NCBI GenBank assembly: GCA_003576535.1
Contig: QXCQ01000245.1
Coordinates: forward strand, 29,091-93,090
Direction of reading: 5' to 3'
Length of the DNA stretch: 64,000 bases
DNA from: Nakamurella silvestris
GTDB lineage: Bacteria > Actinomycetota > Actinomycetes > Mycobacteriales > Nakamurellaceae
Shown: piece by piece, positions 1 to 8,866 of the stretch
How the letters are laid out: each line of letters opens with the position of its first letter
Numbering within the stretch: the first letter of the stretch is position 1
Program-made: the position numbers and the translations under genes
Notes under the pieces: model-generated
Told to the model about the DNA's origin: nothing
Seen by the model: only the letters and a program-made list of their open reading frames with translations
Database searches by the model: none

Positions 1-1
1 G

Positions 2-493
2 GCCGAGGAGCTGGGTATCGAGCGGTGGTTCGCCGGGGTCCGGCCGGCGGACAAGTCCGGCACGGTCGAACAACTGCAGCGCGAGGGCCGGAAGGTCGCG
101 ATGGTCGGGGACGGTGTCAACGACGCCCCGGCGCTGGCCCAGGCGGATGTCGGTATCGCCATCGGTGCCGGCACCGACGTCGCGATCGCCTCGGCGGGGG
201 TGATCCTGGCGAGTGACGACCCCCGGTCGGTGCTCTCGGTGATCGAACTGTCGAAGGCCGCCTACCGGAAGATGACGCAGAATCTGTGGTGGGCCGCCGG
301 CTACAACCTGTTGTCGGTACCGTTGGCGGCCGGGGTGCTGGCACCGGTGGGGTTCGTCCTGCCGATGTCGGTGGGGGCGCTCCTGATGTCCTTGTCCACC
401 ATCGTCGTCGCCCTCAACGCACAATTACTGCGGAAGCTCGATCTCTCACCCGAGGCGAGCGTCCGCGCCGCCCTTGCCCGGTCCAGCCGGTGA
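2..493 (+). CDS. copA: Copper-translocating P-type ATPase, C-terminal part (5' end outside the window)
   Basis: This is the last 163 residues of a heavy-metal (P1B) P-type ATPase that exports copper using ATP. The reading frame is open from base 2, and the catalytic Asp and CPx motif lie outside the window. The visible part holds the end of the P domain with the hinge motif [10 protein letters not shown], followed by the family signature [15 protein letters not shown], and then two closing membrane segments (roughly the stretches [19 protein letters not shown] and [19 protein letters not shown]). CsoR follows after 25 bp, which supports a Cu(I) substrate. This is a family inference, because the metal-binding residues of the membrane domain are not visible. 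Confidence 0.92.
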   Translation, partial: AEELGIERWFAGVRPADKSGTVEQLQREGRKVAMVGDGVNDAPALAQADVGIAIGAGTDVAIASAGVILASDDPRSVLSVIELSKAAYRKMTQNLWWAAGYNLLSVPLAAGVLAPVGFVLPMSVGALLMSLSTIVVALNAQLLRKLDLSPEASVRAALARSSR

Positions 494-518
494 CCACCAC
501 GTACAGGAGTGATTTCAG

Positions 519-824
519 ATGACCGCCTCCGCCGGCCCGCACCACCACGGGTACATGAGCGACAAAGACAAGTACCTCGCGCGTCTGAAGCGGATCGAGG
601 GCCAGGCCCGCGGGATCCACCGGATGGTCGACGAGGAGCAGTACTGCATCGACATCCTGACCCAGATCTCGGCGCTGAACTCGGCGCTGAAGAGTGTGGC
701 CCTCGGGCTGGTGGACGACCACCTGAAGCACTGTGTCGCCGACGCCGTCAGGGTCGGCGGTGAGGAGGGCGAGGCCAAGATGAAAGAGGCCACCGACGCC
801 ATCGCCCGGTTGGTCCGGTCGTGA
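519..824 (+). CDS. csoR: CsoR-family copper-sensing transcriptional repressor
   Basis: A 101-aa all-helical DUF156/CsoR repressor. In the family it releases DNA when Cu(I) binds. The three Cu ligands of CsoR are present with the exact family spacing: Cys43 (in QYCIDIL), His68 and Cys72 (in DDHLKHCV). The start ATG has an AGGAG ribosome-binding site at 505-509. A His-rich N-terminus (PHHHG) precedes the usual fold. It lies directly downstream of the P-type ATPase and upstream of a glutaredoxin-like gene, so the three probably form one copper-response operon that CsoR autoregulates. No CsoR operator is visible here; it would lie upstream of the ATPase, outside the window. Confidence 0.93.
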   Translation: MTASAGPHHHGYMSDKDKYLARLKRIEGQARGIHRMVDEEQYCIDILTQISALNSALKSVALGLVDDHLKHCVADAVRVGGEEGEAKMKEATDAIARLVRS

Positions 825-854
825 TGTGCGACGTTCGAGGTGATGGAGGAACCC

Positions 855-1100
855 ATGAGTGACAGCAATCCGTCGAAGATCCTGATGTTCGGGGCGGACT
901 GGTGCGGCGACTGCCGCCGGTCCAAGGCCCTGTTGGATGCGCGCGGTGCCGACTACGACTACGTCGACCTGGTGGCGGTACCGGACGGTGCGGACCGGGC
1001 GCTGGCGATCAGCGGCCGGACCCGGATCCCGGTGATCGTCTTCCCCGACGGGGAGTACCTGGTCGAGCCGACCGACGCCGAGCTGGCCGCCAAGCTCTGA
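855..1100 (+). CDS. Glutaredoxin-like / mycoredoxin-like thiol oxidoreductase
   Basis: An 81-aa single-domain thioredoxin-fold protein. The active site is WCGDC (Cys17 and Cys20 from the chosen start), followed by a cis-Pro motif TRIPVIVF. The fold length and the C-x-x-C motif fit the actinobacterial mycoredoxin/NrdH-like group that reduces mixed disulfides with mycothiol. The start was set at ATG 855 because a GGAGGA ribosome-binding site sits at 845-850; upstream GTG 840 and ATG 843 overlap that site. It follows csoR by 30 bp and probably belongs to the copper operon, protecting or recycling thiols under copper stress (inference). A 20-bp imperfect hairpin begins 13 bp after the stop. Confidence 0.85.
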   Translation: MSDSNPSKILMFGADWCGDCRRSKALLDARGADYDYVDLVAVPDGADRALAISGRTRIPVIVFPDGEYLVEPTDAELAAKL

Positions 1101-1113
1101 GCGTTGCCCGGAA

Positions 1114-1162
1114 CGATTCGGGACCTGAGTGGCGATATTTCAGCCACTGAGGTCCCAAATCG
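1114..1162. terminator. Imperfect 20-bp hairpin after the copper operon
   Basis: Left arm 1114-1133 and right arm 1143-1162 pair over 20 bp with two mismatches around a 9-nt loop. It starts 13 bp after the glutaredoxin-like stop. There is no U-tract, as in many actinobacterial terminators, so termination is likely but not proven. Confidence 0.6.
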
Positions 1163-1538
1163 TCGGTCGCCTCGCCGCTCCCGGCCGACCCGGCCGGACG
1201 ATTCGGATTCCAGATGGTCGAAATCGGACCATCTACAGCCCGAATCGTCGAACGGCCCCGGCGGGAGGCCCCCGGAACCAAGAATCCCCCCGCCGGCCCG
1301 AGGGCCGGCAGGGGGATTTCCAGGGTTCCGACGGTCTTCCTGGTGTGTACCACCTGGTCGAGCGTCCCTGTGCGGAGCTGTGGTGTGAGCGATCAACTCA
1401 CCGTGAATGCCGGTCGACTGCGATAGACGCGGATCGGACCGGCCAGAGCGGAACCGAATGAAGTTGTGGACCCCGGGACCATCGGCCGGACACTGCCGGA
1501 TGGCCGGCCGCGCAGATCCCGGGGAGCCTGCCACCCGC

Positions 1539-1599
1539 CCCTGCGGGCGAACCGGTGTTCCACGTGAAACTTCGACGTGGCACCGGCTCGCCCGCAGGG
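1539..1599 (-). terminator. Long interrupted hairpin downstream of the HtrA gene
   Basis: A perfect 12-bp outer stem (1539-1550 with 1588-1599) and an inner stem (CCGGTG/CACCGG and CCACGT/ACGTGG, about 1552-1565 with 1575-1586) are separated by short bulges. It begins 13 bp beyond the HtrA stop on the minus strand and probably ends that transcript. No U-run follows. Confidence 0.65.
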
Positions 1600-1612
1600 A
1601 TGCGAGGGGGTA

Positions 1613-3445
1613 TCAGGCGGCGGCAGAGCCGAGGGTGACCTCGACGGTCTGGTGCTCGCCGTTGCGGGTCAGGATGACGGTGACCTTGCCGCCGGGGACC
1701 GAGGACCGGATCGCCGCGACCAGGGCGTCGGAGGACTCGATGCTGTGGCCGTCGATCGAGGTCACGACGTCACCGACCTTCAGTCCGGCCGCCTCGGCGG
1801 CACCGCCCGAGGTCACCGACTTGATCTCGGCGCCACTGGGGATGTTCGAGTCGCCCTCGACCGCGTCGCCGACACTGGCACCCAGTACCGCGTAGCTGGC
1901 CTTACCGGTCTTGATGATCTCCTGGGCGATCCGGTTGGCCTGGTCGATCGGGATGGAGAAGCCCACACCGATCGAGCCCGACTGGCTGCTGCTGTCCGAG
2001 GACAGGGTGGCGATGGCCGAGTTGATCCCGATCACCTCACCCTTCATGTTGACCAGGGGACCACCGGAGTTGCCGGGGTTGATCGCCGCGTCGGTCTGGA
2101 TCGCGTTCAGCACGGTCCCGGAGGAGGCGCTGCTCGCCGCGGCCTGCTGCTGGTCCTGCTGGGTCGGGTCCTGGCCGAACAGGTTGCCGGGGGACTGCTG
2201 CTGCTGTTGCTGCGGCTGCTCGCTGGACTCGGTCCGGACCGGGCGGTTGAGCGCGGAGACGATACCGGTGGTGACGGTGGCGGACAGACCCAGCGGCGAA
2301 CCGATCGCGACGACCTGCTCACCCACCTTGACGTCGGCGGAGGTGCCGATGACGGCCGGAGTGAGGCCGGTGGTGCCGGTGGCCTTGATGACGGCGAGGT
2401 CGTCGGTGGGATCGGTTCCCACCACCTCGGCCTTGGCCGTGGTGCCGTCGTTGAAGCGGACGGTGATGTTGGTGGCCCCGTCGATGACGTGGTTGTTGGT
2501 GAGGATGAGTCCGTCCGCGGAGAGGATGACGCCGGAGCCTTCACCCTCGGCGGAGCTCGAACTCGCCACGACCGAGACGACGCTCGGCAGCACCTTGTTC
2601 GCGACCGACTCGACCGAACCCGGGGTGGTGACGGTGGTGGTCACCGAGGCGGGCTGCTGCGTCGCACCCTGGTTGATCGAGGTGTCCGCGGATGCGGTGT
2701 TGACCTTGTCCGAGTTGATGTTGGAGCCGATCACCCCGCCGCCGATTCCCGCACCGAGGGCAAGAACCAGGACCGATGCGACCAGCAGGCCGGAGCGGCG
2801 GCCTTTGCCACGCTCCTGGGTGGTGGTCCCGCCGGAGGCCGGCGGGATGCTGCTCGGCCGGATGGTCGACGGGCCGAAGGAGGGCGGCGGGAACTGCTGG
2901 GAGCCGCGGCTCCAGGCCGGGGCCTGGTTCTCCGGGCCGTAGGAGCCGCTCACCGGGTTGCCGTAGACCGGGAACTGGCGGGTGTGCTGGTACCCGCTGT
3001 TCTGCCCCTGCTGGTCCTGCGGCCGGTTCGGCTGCTGGGGCTGCGCACCGTACTGGGGGTTGTACAGGGCCGGCGGCTGCGGGTAACCGTGCGGCCGGGG
3101 GGCCTGGTCCTGACCGTAGGAGGCCGGCGGTACGTGCTGACCGGGGGCGGCCGGATCCGAGGTCGGGTACGCCTGCGGGTTGTGCTCCCCGGTGGTCCGG
3201 TACCGGGCGTAACCGGAGAGGTCCTCGGCGGCCGGGGTTTCGGGGGCCGGGGTCACCGGGTAGCCGGCGGCGGACGGCTGGGCCGAGGGCTCGGTGCCTG
3301 CGGCGGTGTGGAACGACGGATAGGGGGCCGGACGCTCGACGGCCGGGTCAACGGCGGGAGCGGAATCGGCGGCGGGCTGAACATCAGCGGAATCGGCAGC
3401 GGCTGCCTCGCGGGCGGCTTCGAAGTTCGGGTCTTGATCGCTCAT
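1613..3445 (-). CDS. HtrA/DegP-type membrane-anchored serine protease with PDZ domain
   Basis: A 610-aa trypsin-like protease of the HtrA family, which cleaves misfolded extracytoplasmic proteins. Order: a long Pro/Gln/Tyr-rich cytoplasmic N-terminus (1-215), one membrane segment near 219-240, an extracytoplasmic trypsin domain with the triad His319 (TNNHVIDG), Asp349 (TDDLAVIK) and Ser460 (NPGNSGGP), and a C-terminal PDZ domain. A Gln-rich insertion (QPQQQQQQS, near residue 410) interrupts the protease domain. ATG 3445 was chosen; a GTG at 3490 would add 15 unlikely residues (GHCCC). Its neighbour upstream is pknB, but a hairpin at 3549-3584 separates them, so it probably has its own promoter. 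Residues and fold are clear; the substrate is unknown. Confidence 0.92.
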   Translation of the reverse strand: MSDQDPNFEAAREAAAADSADVQPAADSAPAVDPAVERPAPYPSFHTAAGTEPSAQPSAAGYPVTPAPETPAAEDLSGYARYRTTGEHNPQAYPTSDPAAPGQHVPPASYGQDQAPRPHGYPQPPALYNPQYGAQPQQPNRPQDQQGQNSGYQHTRQFPVYGNPVSGSYGPENQAPAWSRGSQQFPPPSFGPSTIRPSSIPPASGGTTTQERGKGRRSGLLVASVLVLALGAGIGGGVIGSNINSDKVNTASADTSINQGATQQPASVTTTVTTPGSVESVANKVLPSVVSVVASSSSAEGEGSGVILSADGLILTNNHVIDGATNITVRFNDGTTAKAEVVGTDPTDDLAVIKATGTTGLTPAVIGTSADVKVGEQVVAIGSPLGLSATVTTGIVSALNRPVRTESSEQPQQQQQQSPGNLFGQDPTQQDQQQAAASSASSGTVLNAIQTDAAINPGNSGGPLVNMKGEVIGINSAIATLSSDSSSQSGSIGVGFSIPIDQANRIAQEIIKTGKASYAVLGASVGDAVEGDSNIPSGAEIKSVTSGGAAEAAGLKVGDVVTSIDGHSIESSDALVAAIRSSVPGGKVTVILTRNGEHQTVEVTLGSAAA

Positions 3446-3548
3446 GCAGCAACAGTGACCCCGCAATGTGTGGGTTCCATGGGGGCCCACTGAGCCGTGA
3501 CCGAGAGATCATCGTCGAGTTCATGGGAACGTGCCCTGAAACGGAGAA

Positions 3549-3584
3549 TGCGGGACGATCCTGCCGCAGCAGCATCGTCCCGCA
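3549..3584 (-). terminator. Hairpin between pknB and the HtrA gene
   Basis: Perfect 11-bp arms 3549-3559 and 3574-3584 (TGCGGGACGAT / ATCGTCCCGCA) with a 14-nt loop, about 40 bp after the pknB stop on the minus strand. It is probably the terminator of the kinase operon. Confidence 0.65.
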
Positions 3585-3622
3585 CTCATCGCCACAATAA
3601 CCACAGAGTCGGGCGAAAGGGC

Positions 3623-5887
3623 TCAGCCGCCCCCTGGCCGCCCGGCTCCGCTGGTCTGGGCTCCGTTGGTCTGCGCCGGGTTGGTGGTCCCGCTGCCGGT
3701 CGGCGGCGCGGTGGAGGTGTTCACCGGCGGTGTGTACTTGTAGATCTGCACGTGCAACTGGGAGTCGACGTCCACCACGCTCCCGGAGGCAATGCTCTGG
3801 GCGCTGACGATGCCGTCCTGGGCCTTGTCCGCGGTGGGGTTCTCCTTGTCGACGATGACGACCGACCGGCCCCGGGTCTGGGTGTTGACATCGTCCTGGG
3901 CTGCGGCGAGTGGGCCGTTGATGTACCCGCCCACGGTCCACTGCGGGGTGGTGCCCACCACGATGCTGATGAAGTCGGACTTGGAGATCACCGTGTTCGG
4001 GTCCGGGGACTGCCGCAGGATGTTGCCGACCAGGCCGGTGTCCCACGTCGGCTCCGTGGTGGCCTGCAGGTCCTGCGGGCCGTTGCCCTCCCAACCGAGG
4101 CCCTTGAGCTGCTCGAAGGCGGCCTGCGGGCTGGCGTTCTGGATGAACGGCATCGTCATCTGGCTGTTGTCGGAGTACACCAGGGTGACCGGGGTGCCGA
4201 CAGCCACCTGGGCACCGGCCTCCGGCCCTTCCGTTGCCAGGACCTTGTCCTTCGGCTCCGCAGAGACCTGGGGACGCACGATCGGCTGCAGTTTCGAGGC
4301 GACCAGGGCCTTCTTGGCCTCGTCGAGGGGAAGACCGAGCAGGTTGTTCGGAACCGTGGTGAGCTCCGGCCCGGTGCCGACGGTGATCGTCACCTCGCCG
4401 CCGTAGGGCGCCTTGTCGCTGGGCTTGGGGTCCTGGGAGACCACCCGGCCGTTGTCGGAGGCACTGGACTGGGCCTCCTTGATCTTGGCGGTGAAGTTGA
4501 GCTTCTTCAGCTGCTCGACCGCCGCGTCCTTGTCGTCACCGACGAGGTCGGGAACCTGCACCTGGCTCATCCCGGACCCGATGGTCAGGGTGATCGCGGT
4601 GCCGCGGTCGACCAGGGTGTTCGGGCTGGGGGACTGGTCGATGACCAGGTCTTTCAGCTCCTGGCTTGATTCGGCGAACTTGGAGGGGATGGCGACCTCG
4701 AAACCCATCTCGGTGAGTTTCGCCGTCGCCTCCCCTTGGGTCATCCGGCTGACGTCGGGGACCTGGGTCTTCGCCACACTGGGCTTCTGGCTGGTGAGGT
4801 TGATGGTGATCCACACCGCGGCAGCCAGGACGGCCAGGCACAAGGCGCCGATCCCGATGAAGGTCCAGACCCGTTTGGACTTGCTCGGCGGCTCCTCCTC
4901 CCATTCGCCGGCCGGTGCGATACGCGACGGCGGGGCGAGAAGCGGGGCCTGGCTCGGCCGCTGGTTGGCGGCCGGCATCCGGGCGGGGGTGGCGCGGAGC
5001 AGCTCGGTCCGCTCGTCGTCACTCATGACGGGTGTGGCGTGGACGGCCTGGCCGGACAGGGCCCGGACCATGTCGCTGCGCATCTCGGCCGCGGTCTGGT
5101 ACCGGTTGAGGGGGTTCTTGTTCAGTGCCTTGAGAACGATCGAGTCGAGTTCCTTGGGCACATTCGGGTTGGTCTCGCTCGGCGGCTTCGCGTCCTCGCG
5201 GACATGCTGGTAGGCGATGGCCACGGGGGAGTCGCCGGTGAACGGCGGGGTGTTGGTGAGCAGCTCGTACAGCACACAGCCGGTGGCGTAGACATCGGAG
5301 CGGGCGTCGACGGCCTCGCCGCGTGCCTGTTCCGGGGAGAGGTACTGGGCGGTGCCGATGACGGCGGCGGTGGCCGTCATGGTCGCCTGGCCGTCGGCGA
5401 TGGCCCGGGCGATGCCGAAGTCCATCACCTTCACCGCACCGACCTTCGTCAGCATGATGTTGGCGGGTTTGACGTCGCGGTGCACGATGCCGTGCCGGTG
5501 TGAGAAGTCCAGGGCAGCGCAGACGTCGGCCATGATCTCCATGGCGCGTTTGGCCGGGAGCGGGCCCTCGCGCTTGAGGATGTCGCGCAGGGTCTGGCCG
5601 TCGACGTACTCCATCACGATGTACGGGATGGGGCCGTTCTCGCCCGGGGTCTCGCCGGTGTCGTAGACGGCGACGATCGCCGGATGGTTCAGGCTCGCCG
5701 CGTTCTGCGCCTCGCGGCGGAAGCGGGTCTGGAAGGACGGATCGCGGGCGAGGTCCGCTCGGAGCACCTTGATCGCGACATCCCGGCCGAGGCGCAGGTC
5801 GCGGCCGCGGTGGACCTCGCTCATGCCGCCGAAGCCGAGGGTGTCGCCCACTTGATAGCGATCGCCGAACAGTCTCGACGGTGTCAT
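3623..5887 (-). CDS. pknB: Serine/threonine protein kinase PknB with extracellular PASTA repeats
   Basis: A 754-aa transmembrane kinase that senses muropeptides or lipid II through PASTA domains and phosphorylates growth and cell-wall proteins. Kinase domain about 10-275: Gly-rich loop LGFGGMSEVHRG, Lys40 (VAIKVL), HRDVKPAN with catalytic Asp138, DFG at 156-158, and an activation loop with Thr169/171/173. Juxtamembrane region 276-338, one membrane segment about 340-362, then four or five PASTA units (each starts near VPDV, VPDL, VPNN and similar) and a Gly/Thr/Pro-rich tail. A GAGGA ribosome-binding site precedes ATG 5887. It is the last gene of the fhaA-to-pknB operon, 129 bp after pknA. Length and architecture are like mycobacterial PknB (626 aa) but with a longer extracellular part. 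Confidence 0.97.
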   Translation of the reverse strand: MTPSRLFGDRYQVGDTLGFGGMSEVHRGRDLRLGRDVAIKVLRADLARDPSFQTRFRREAQNAASLNHPAIVAVYDTGETPGENGPIPYIVMEYVDGQTLRDILKREGPLPAKRAMEIMADVCAALDFSHRHGIVHRDVKPANIMLTKVGAVKVMDFGIARAIADGQATMTATAAVIGTAQYLSPEQARGEAVDARSDVYATGCVLYELLTNTPPFTGDSPVAIAYQHVREDAKPPSETNPNVPKELDSIVLKALNKNPLNRYQTAAEMRSDMVRALSGQAVHATPVMSDDERTELLRATPARMPAANQRPSQAPLLAPPSRIAPAGEWEEEPPSKSKRVWTFIGIGALCLAVLAAAVWITINLTSQKPSVAKTQVPDVSRMTQGEATAKLTEMGFEVAIPSKFAESSQELKDLVIDQSPSPNTLVDRGTAITLTIGSGMSQVQVPDLVGDDKDAAVEQLKKLNFTAKIKEAQSSASDNGRVVSQDPKPSDKAPYGGEVTITVGTGPELTTVPNNLLGLPLDEAKKALVASKLQPIVRPQVSAEPKDKVLATEGPEAGAQVAVGTPVTLVYSDNSQMTMPFIQNASPQAAFEQLKGLGWEGNGPQDLQATTEPTWDTGLVGNILRQSPDPNTVISKSDFISIVVGTTPQWTVGGYINGPLAAAQDDVNTQTRGRSVVIVDKENPTADKAQDGIVSAQSIASGSVVDVDSQLHVQIYKYTPPVNTSTAPPTGSGTTNPAQTNGAQTSGAGRPGGG

Positions 5888-6016
5888 TGGTGTCCTCTGC
5901 CTTGTGTCTGGGTCTGCATCGTTGTCATCCGCGTGATGATCGGAGCTGTGTTCGGTAGGTCGATGGTGGGCCGGTGCTGTGCGGTGCGCACTGCACTTGT
6001 CGGGTCGGCGGTCATG

Positions 6017-7234
6017 TCACAGCCCTCCCCACGGCACAGGCCCCTGTGATTCTCCCAGCCGCAGATCACGTTCTGATTCCACGCCGGGCACGATCGGGAC
6101 CTTCAACGGCCCGAAACCGCCGAGAACGAGGGCTCCGAGGCCGATGTCCAGCGGCCCACCCAGGTCGAAGAAGGTCGAGACGAGCATCGCCGCGGCCACC
6201 AACAGGATCAGCAGGGTGATGGCCACCGAGACACCGGTGCGGCTGCCGGTCGGCACCGCCGCCGCCGGGGCGGACCTGCGGACCGGTGCCGACGGACCGC
6301 GTGCGGGTACCGGCGGTGGGGGCTGGAACACGGCGGTGCCACCGGTCGGGGCGGACCGGGCCTGGGCCCGCGCGCCGACCGGAACCGGTACCGCTCCACC
6401 CTTGCGGATGACGGCCACGGCATCGGCGAAGGCCGCCCCGTTGGGGAACCTGGTGGCCGGGTCCTTGACCAGGGCCTGCATGATCAGCTGGGCGATCGGC
6501 GCGGGGACATCGGCCGGGAGCGGCGGCGGGTCGTTGCGGATCTGGGCCATGGCGATGACCATCTGGTTGTCCCCGGTGAACGGCCGTCGCCCGGCCAGAC
6601 ACTCGTAGCCGACGATGCCCAGGGCGTACACGTCCGAGGCGGCAACGGCCTCGCCACCGGAGGCCTGTTCCGGGGCCAGGTACTGGGCGGTGCCCATCAC
6701 CATGCCCTGTCGGGTCAGCGGCGCCTGATGGGCCACCTTGGCGATCCCGAAATCGGTGATCTTGACCTTCCCCGCCGGGGTGATCAGGATGTTGCCCGGT
6801 TTGATGTCCCGGTGGACCAGCCCGCGGGCATGGGCCTCCTGCAGGGCGCGGCCGGACTGTTCGAGCATGTCCAGGGTCCGGTTCACCGGCAGCCGGGGGG
6901 AGCGTGCCAGCACCGCCGAGAGTGGTTCCCCCGCCACCAGTTCCATCACCAGGAAGGCGGTGTCCTTCGGGCCGCCGCGGTAGGTCTGGGTCTCGCCGTA
7001 GTCGTAGACCGCCGCGATGCCGGGGTTGTTCAGGGCAGCGGTGATCCGCGCCTCGGTGCGGAAACGGTCGACGAACTCCGGGTCGGAGGTGAACTCGGAC
7101 TTGAGGATCTTCACCGCGACGGGACGGCCGAGCCGCTGGTCGGTCGCCTCCCACACCTCGCCCATACCGCCGACGGCGATACGGTGCCCGAGTTGGTAGC
7201 GGTCGGCCAGCAGCAGGCCCGGGGCGAGCGTCAT
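6017..7234 (-). CDS. pknA: Serine/threonine protein kinase PknA
   Basis: A 405-aa membrane kinase that works with PknB in control of cell division and shape. Kinase domain about 13-275: Gly loop [10 protein letters not shown], Lys42 (VAVKIL), HRDIKPGN with Asp143, DFG 161-163, and APE-like motif LAPEQ. A Pro/Ala-rich linker is followed by a membrane segment at about 335-355 and a short extracellular tail without PASTA repeats, as usual for PknA. ATG 7234 overlaps the pbpA stop as ATGA, so translation is coupled to pbpA. Confidence 0.96.
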   Translation of the reverse strand: MTLAPGLLLADRYQLGHRIAVGGMGEVWEATDQRLGRPVAVKILKSEFTSDPEFVDRFRTEARITAALNNPGIAAVYDYGETQTYRGGPKDTAFLVMELVAGEPLSAVLARSPRLPVNRTLDMLEQSGRALQEAHARGLVHRDIKPGNILITPAGKVKITDFGIAKVAHQAPLTRQGMVMGTAQYLAPEQASGGEAVAASDVYALGIVGYECLAGRRPFTGDNQMVIAMAQIRNDPPPLPADVPAPIAQLIMQALVKDPATRFPNGAAFADAVAVIRKGGAVPVPVGARAQARSAPTGGTAVFQPPPPVPARGPSAPVRRSAPAAAVPTGSRTGVSVAITLLILLVAAAMLVSTFFDLGGPLDIGLGALVLGGFGPLKVPIVPGVESERDLRLGESQGPVPWGGL

Positions 7235-8724
7235 CCGCCGGCCGCCTGGGCTGCGACGGCGGCCTTGAGCACGTCCCGTCCGATGGGGGCGGCCACCTTG
7301 GACCCGGTGGCATCGAGGCCGGCGTCCCCGCCGTTCTCTACCAGGACCGCGACCGCGACGGTCGGGGCCTTGGCCGGGGCGAAGGCCACGTACCAGGTGT
7401 GCGGCGGGGTGTTCTTCGGGTCGGTGCCGTGTTCGGCCGTCCCGGTCTTGGAGGCGATCTCCAGGCCGGCGATCTGCCCGGCACCGGGGGTGGCGTCCTC
7501 GGTGGTGATCATCATGGCCTTGAGCTGTTCGGCGACCGAGGCCTTGATCGCGTCGGGGTTGGCCACCTCGGGCTCGGTCTGGGACACCGTCGTCAGGTCG
7601 GGGGCGGTGACCCGGGAGATCAGGTGCGGGGTCATCCGTACACCGTTGTTGGCGATGGTCGCCGCGATGACGGCGCTCTCCAGCGGGGTGGTGACGACAT
7701 CGCGCTGGCCGATGCCCGACTGGGCGACGGCGGCCTGGTCGGCCATCTCGCCGGTGGTGGAGGCCGATACCCGTAGGCCGATGTTGGACTCGGTGGAGTC
7801 CATGCCCAGCGCGATCGCCTGGTTCCGGATGGCGTCGGCGCCCAGGCTCATCGCGACCTCGGCGAAGGCGGTGTTGCAGGAGTGGGCAAGGGCCTCGGTC
7901 AGCGTGACGTCGCCGACCTGGCCGTTGCAGGACTCCCGGCCGAAGTTCGACAGGGTGGCCCCGCCGGTGTTCGGCAGGGTGATGGTCGCCGAGCTGGTGA
8001 CGGAGGTGTCCGGGGTCATCCCCGCGTTGAGGGCGGCCGCGGCCACCACCAATTTGAAGGTGGAGCCGGGCGGGTAGAGGTTCGTGACGGCGCGGTTGGT
8101 CAACGGGTCCGGGTCCCGGGCCGGGACGAGGGCGTTGTAGGCCTTCTTCTGCACCGCCTCGGAGTGGCTGGCGAACGGGGCAGGGTCGAAACTCGGCGTC
8201 GAGACCAGGGCGAGGATCTCCCCGGTGGAGGGTTTGATGGCCACGACCGCGCCGGTGTAGCCCTTGGCGGTCAGCTCGTCGTAGGCGACCTGCTGGACGG
8301 CCGGCAGGATCGTCAGCTCCACGTTCCCGCCGCGGGGGTCACGGCCGGTCAGGAAGTCCTGGACCCGGTCGCCGAGCAGGGACGGGTCGTCGCCGACCAG
8401 GATGTCCTGCTGGGAGCGCTCCAGGCCGATCGGCCCGTACCGCAGGGAGTAGTAGCCGGTCAGGTTGGCATAGGCCGATCCGCCGGGGTATTCGCGCTGG
8501 TAGCGGTACTGGTCGTCGGAGGGGACGGATTTGGCGAGGATGGTGCCGTCGGCGGCGGTGATCTGGCCGCGCAGCCGGGTGGCCTCCTCGAACAGGATGC
8601 GCTGGTTGAGCGGGTCCTGCCGGTACCGGTCGGCCATCACGACCTGGTTGTAGGTGAGGTTGCCCAGGAGGGCGACCACCAGGACGATCATCGCGATACC
8701 GACCTTGCGCAGGGTGCGGTTCAT
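7231..8724 (-). CDS. pbpA: Penicillin-binding protein PbpA (class B transpeptidase)
   Basis: A 497-aa class B PBP that crosslinks septal or elongation peptidoglycan with its partner RodA. One N-terminal membrane segment (about 8-26), a dimerisation/pedestal region, then the transpeptidase domain with all three motifs: SxxK at Ser221-Lys224 (PPGSTFK), SxN at 282-284 (HSCN), and KTG at 426-428 ([10 protein letters not shown]). ATG 8724 (MNRTLRK) was chosen because a G-rich ribosome-binding site (AGGGGGC) lies 6-10 nt upstream. It lies downstream of rodA but is separated from it by 142 bp holding a very long palindrome, which is unusual because these genes are normally abutting. Confidence 0.96.
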   Translation of the reverse strand: MNRTLRKVGIAMIVLVVALLGNLTYNQVVMADRYRQDPLNQRILFEEATRLRGQITAADGTILAKSVPSDDQYRYQREYPGGSAYANLTGYYSLRYGPIGLERSQQDILVGDDPSLLGDRVQDFLTGRDPRGGNVELTILPAVQQVAYDELTAKGYTGAVVAIKPSTGEILALVSTPSFDPAPFASHSEAVQKKAYNALVPARDPDPLTNRAVTNLYPPGSTFKLVVAAAALNAGMTPDTSVTSSATITLPNTGGATLSNFGRESCNGQVGDVTLTEALAHSCNTAFAEVAMSLGADAIRNQAIALGMDSTESNIGLRVSASTTGEMADQAAVAQSGIGQRDVVTTPLESAVIAATIANNGVRMTPHLISRVTAPDLTTVSQTEPEVANPDAIKASVAEQLKAMMITTEDATPGAGQIAGLEIASKTGTAEHGTDPKNTPPHTWYVAFAPAKAPTVAVAVLVENGGDAGLDATGSKVAAPIGRDVLKAAVAAQAAGG

Positions 8725-8765
8725 GCCGTGCCCCCTGTCTTCCCTGTTCCCGAACTGCCTGCCAT

Positions 8766-8845
8766 CCCTGTTCCCGCGCACGTTGTTGCTCCTCGCGCAC
8801 GAAGTTGCGTGCGCGAGGAGCAGTACGGTGCGCGGGAACGAGGGT
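8766..8845. repeat. Long two-tier palindrome between rodA and pbpA
   Basis: Outer perfect 11-bp arms 8771-8781 and 8828-8838 (TTCCCGCGCAC / GTGCGCGGGAA) enclose inner perfect 14-bp arms 8787-8800 and 8809-8822 around an 8-nt loop. It lies inside an operon in the rodA-pbpA gap. The outer arm sequence recurs near 42917-42929, so this belongs to a dispersed family (see findings). It could act as an attenuator or RNA-processing site. Confidence 0.85.
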
Positions 8846-8866
8846 TGTTCGGGGTCACGGTCGCCG

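Larger units (their letters stand above)
1101..1612. other. 512-bp convergent intergenic region with four hairpins
   Basis: No convincing gene is seen between the copper operon (+) and the HtrA gene (-). The space is filled with inverted repeats: 1114-1162; 1196-1219 paired with 1227-1250 (imperfect); 1283-1299 paired with 1302-1318 (17 bp, one mismatch, with outer arms GGAACC 1274-1279 and GGTTCC 1324-1329); and 1539-1599. The first two begin with the same CGATTCGG sequence. Confidence 0.7.

Noticed and set aside
1577..3493. A 638-aa plus-strand open frame
   Set aside because: Antisense to the HtrA protease, whose triad and PDZ domain are unmistakable; the shadow is low-complexity.
5888..6016. 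Small 61-aa minus-strand ORF between pknA and pknB
   Set aside because: It overlaps both genes, has no ribosome-binding site and no family; treated as spacer.
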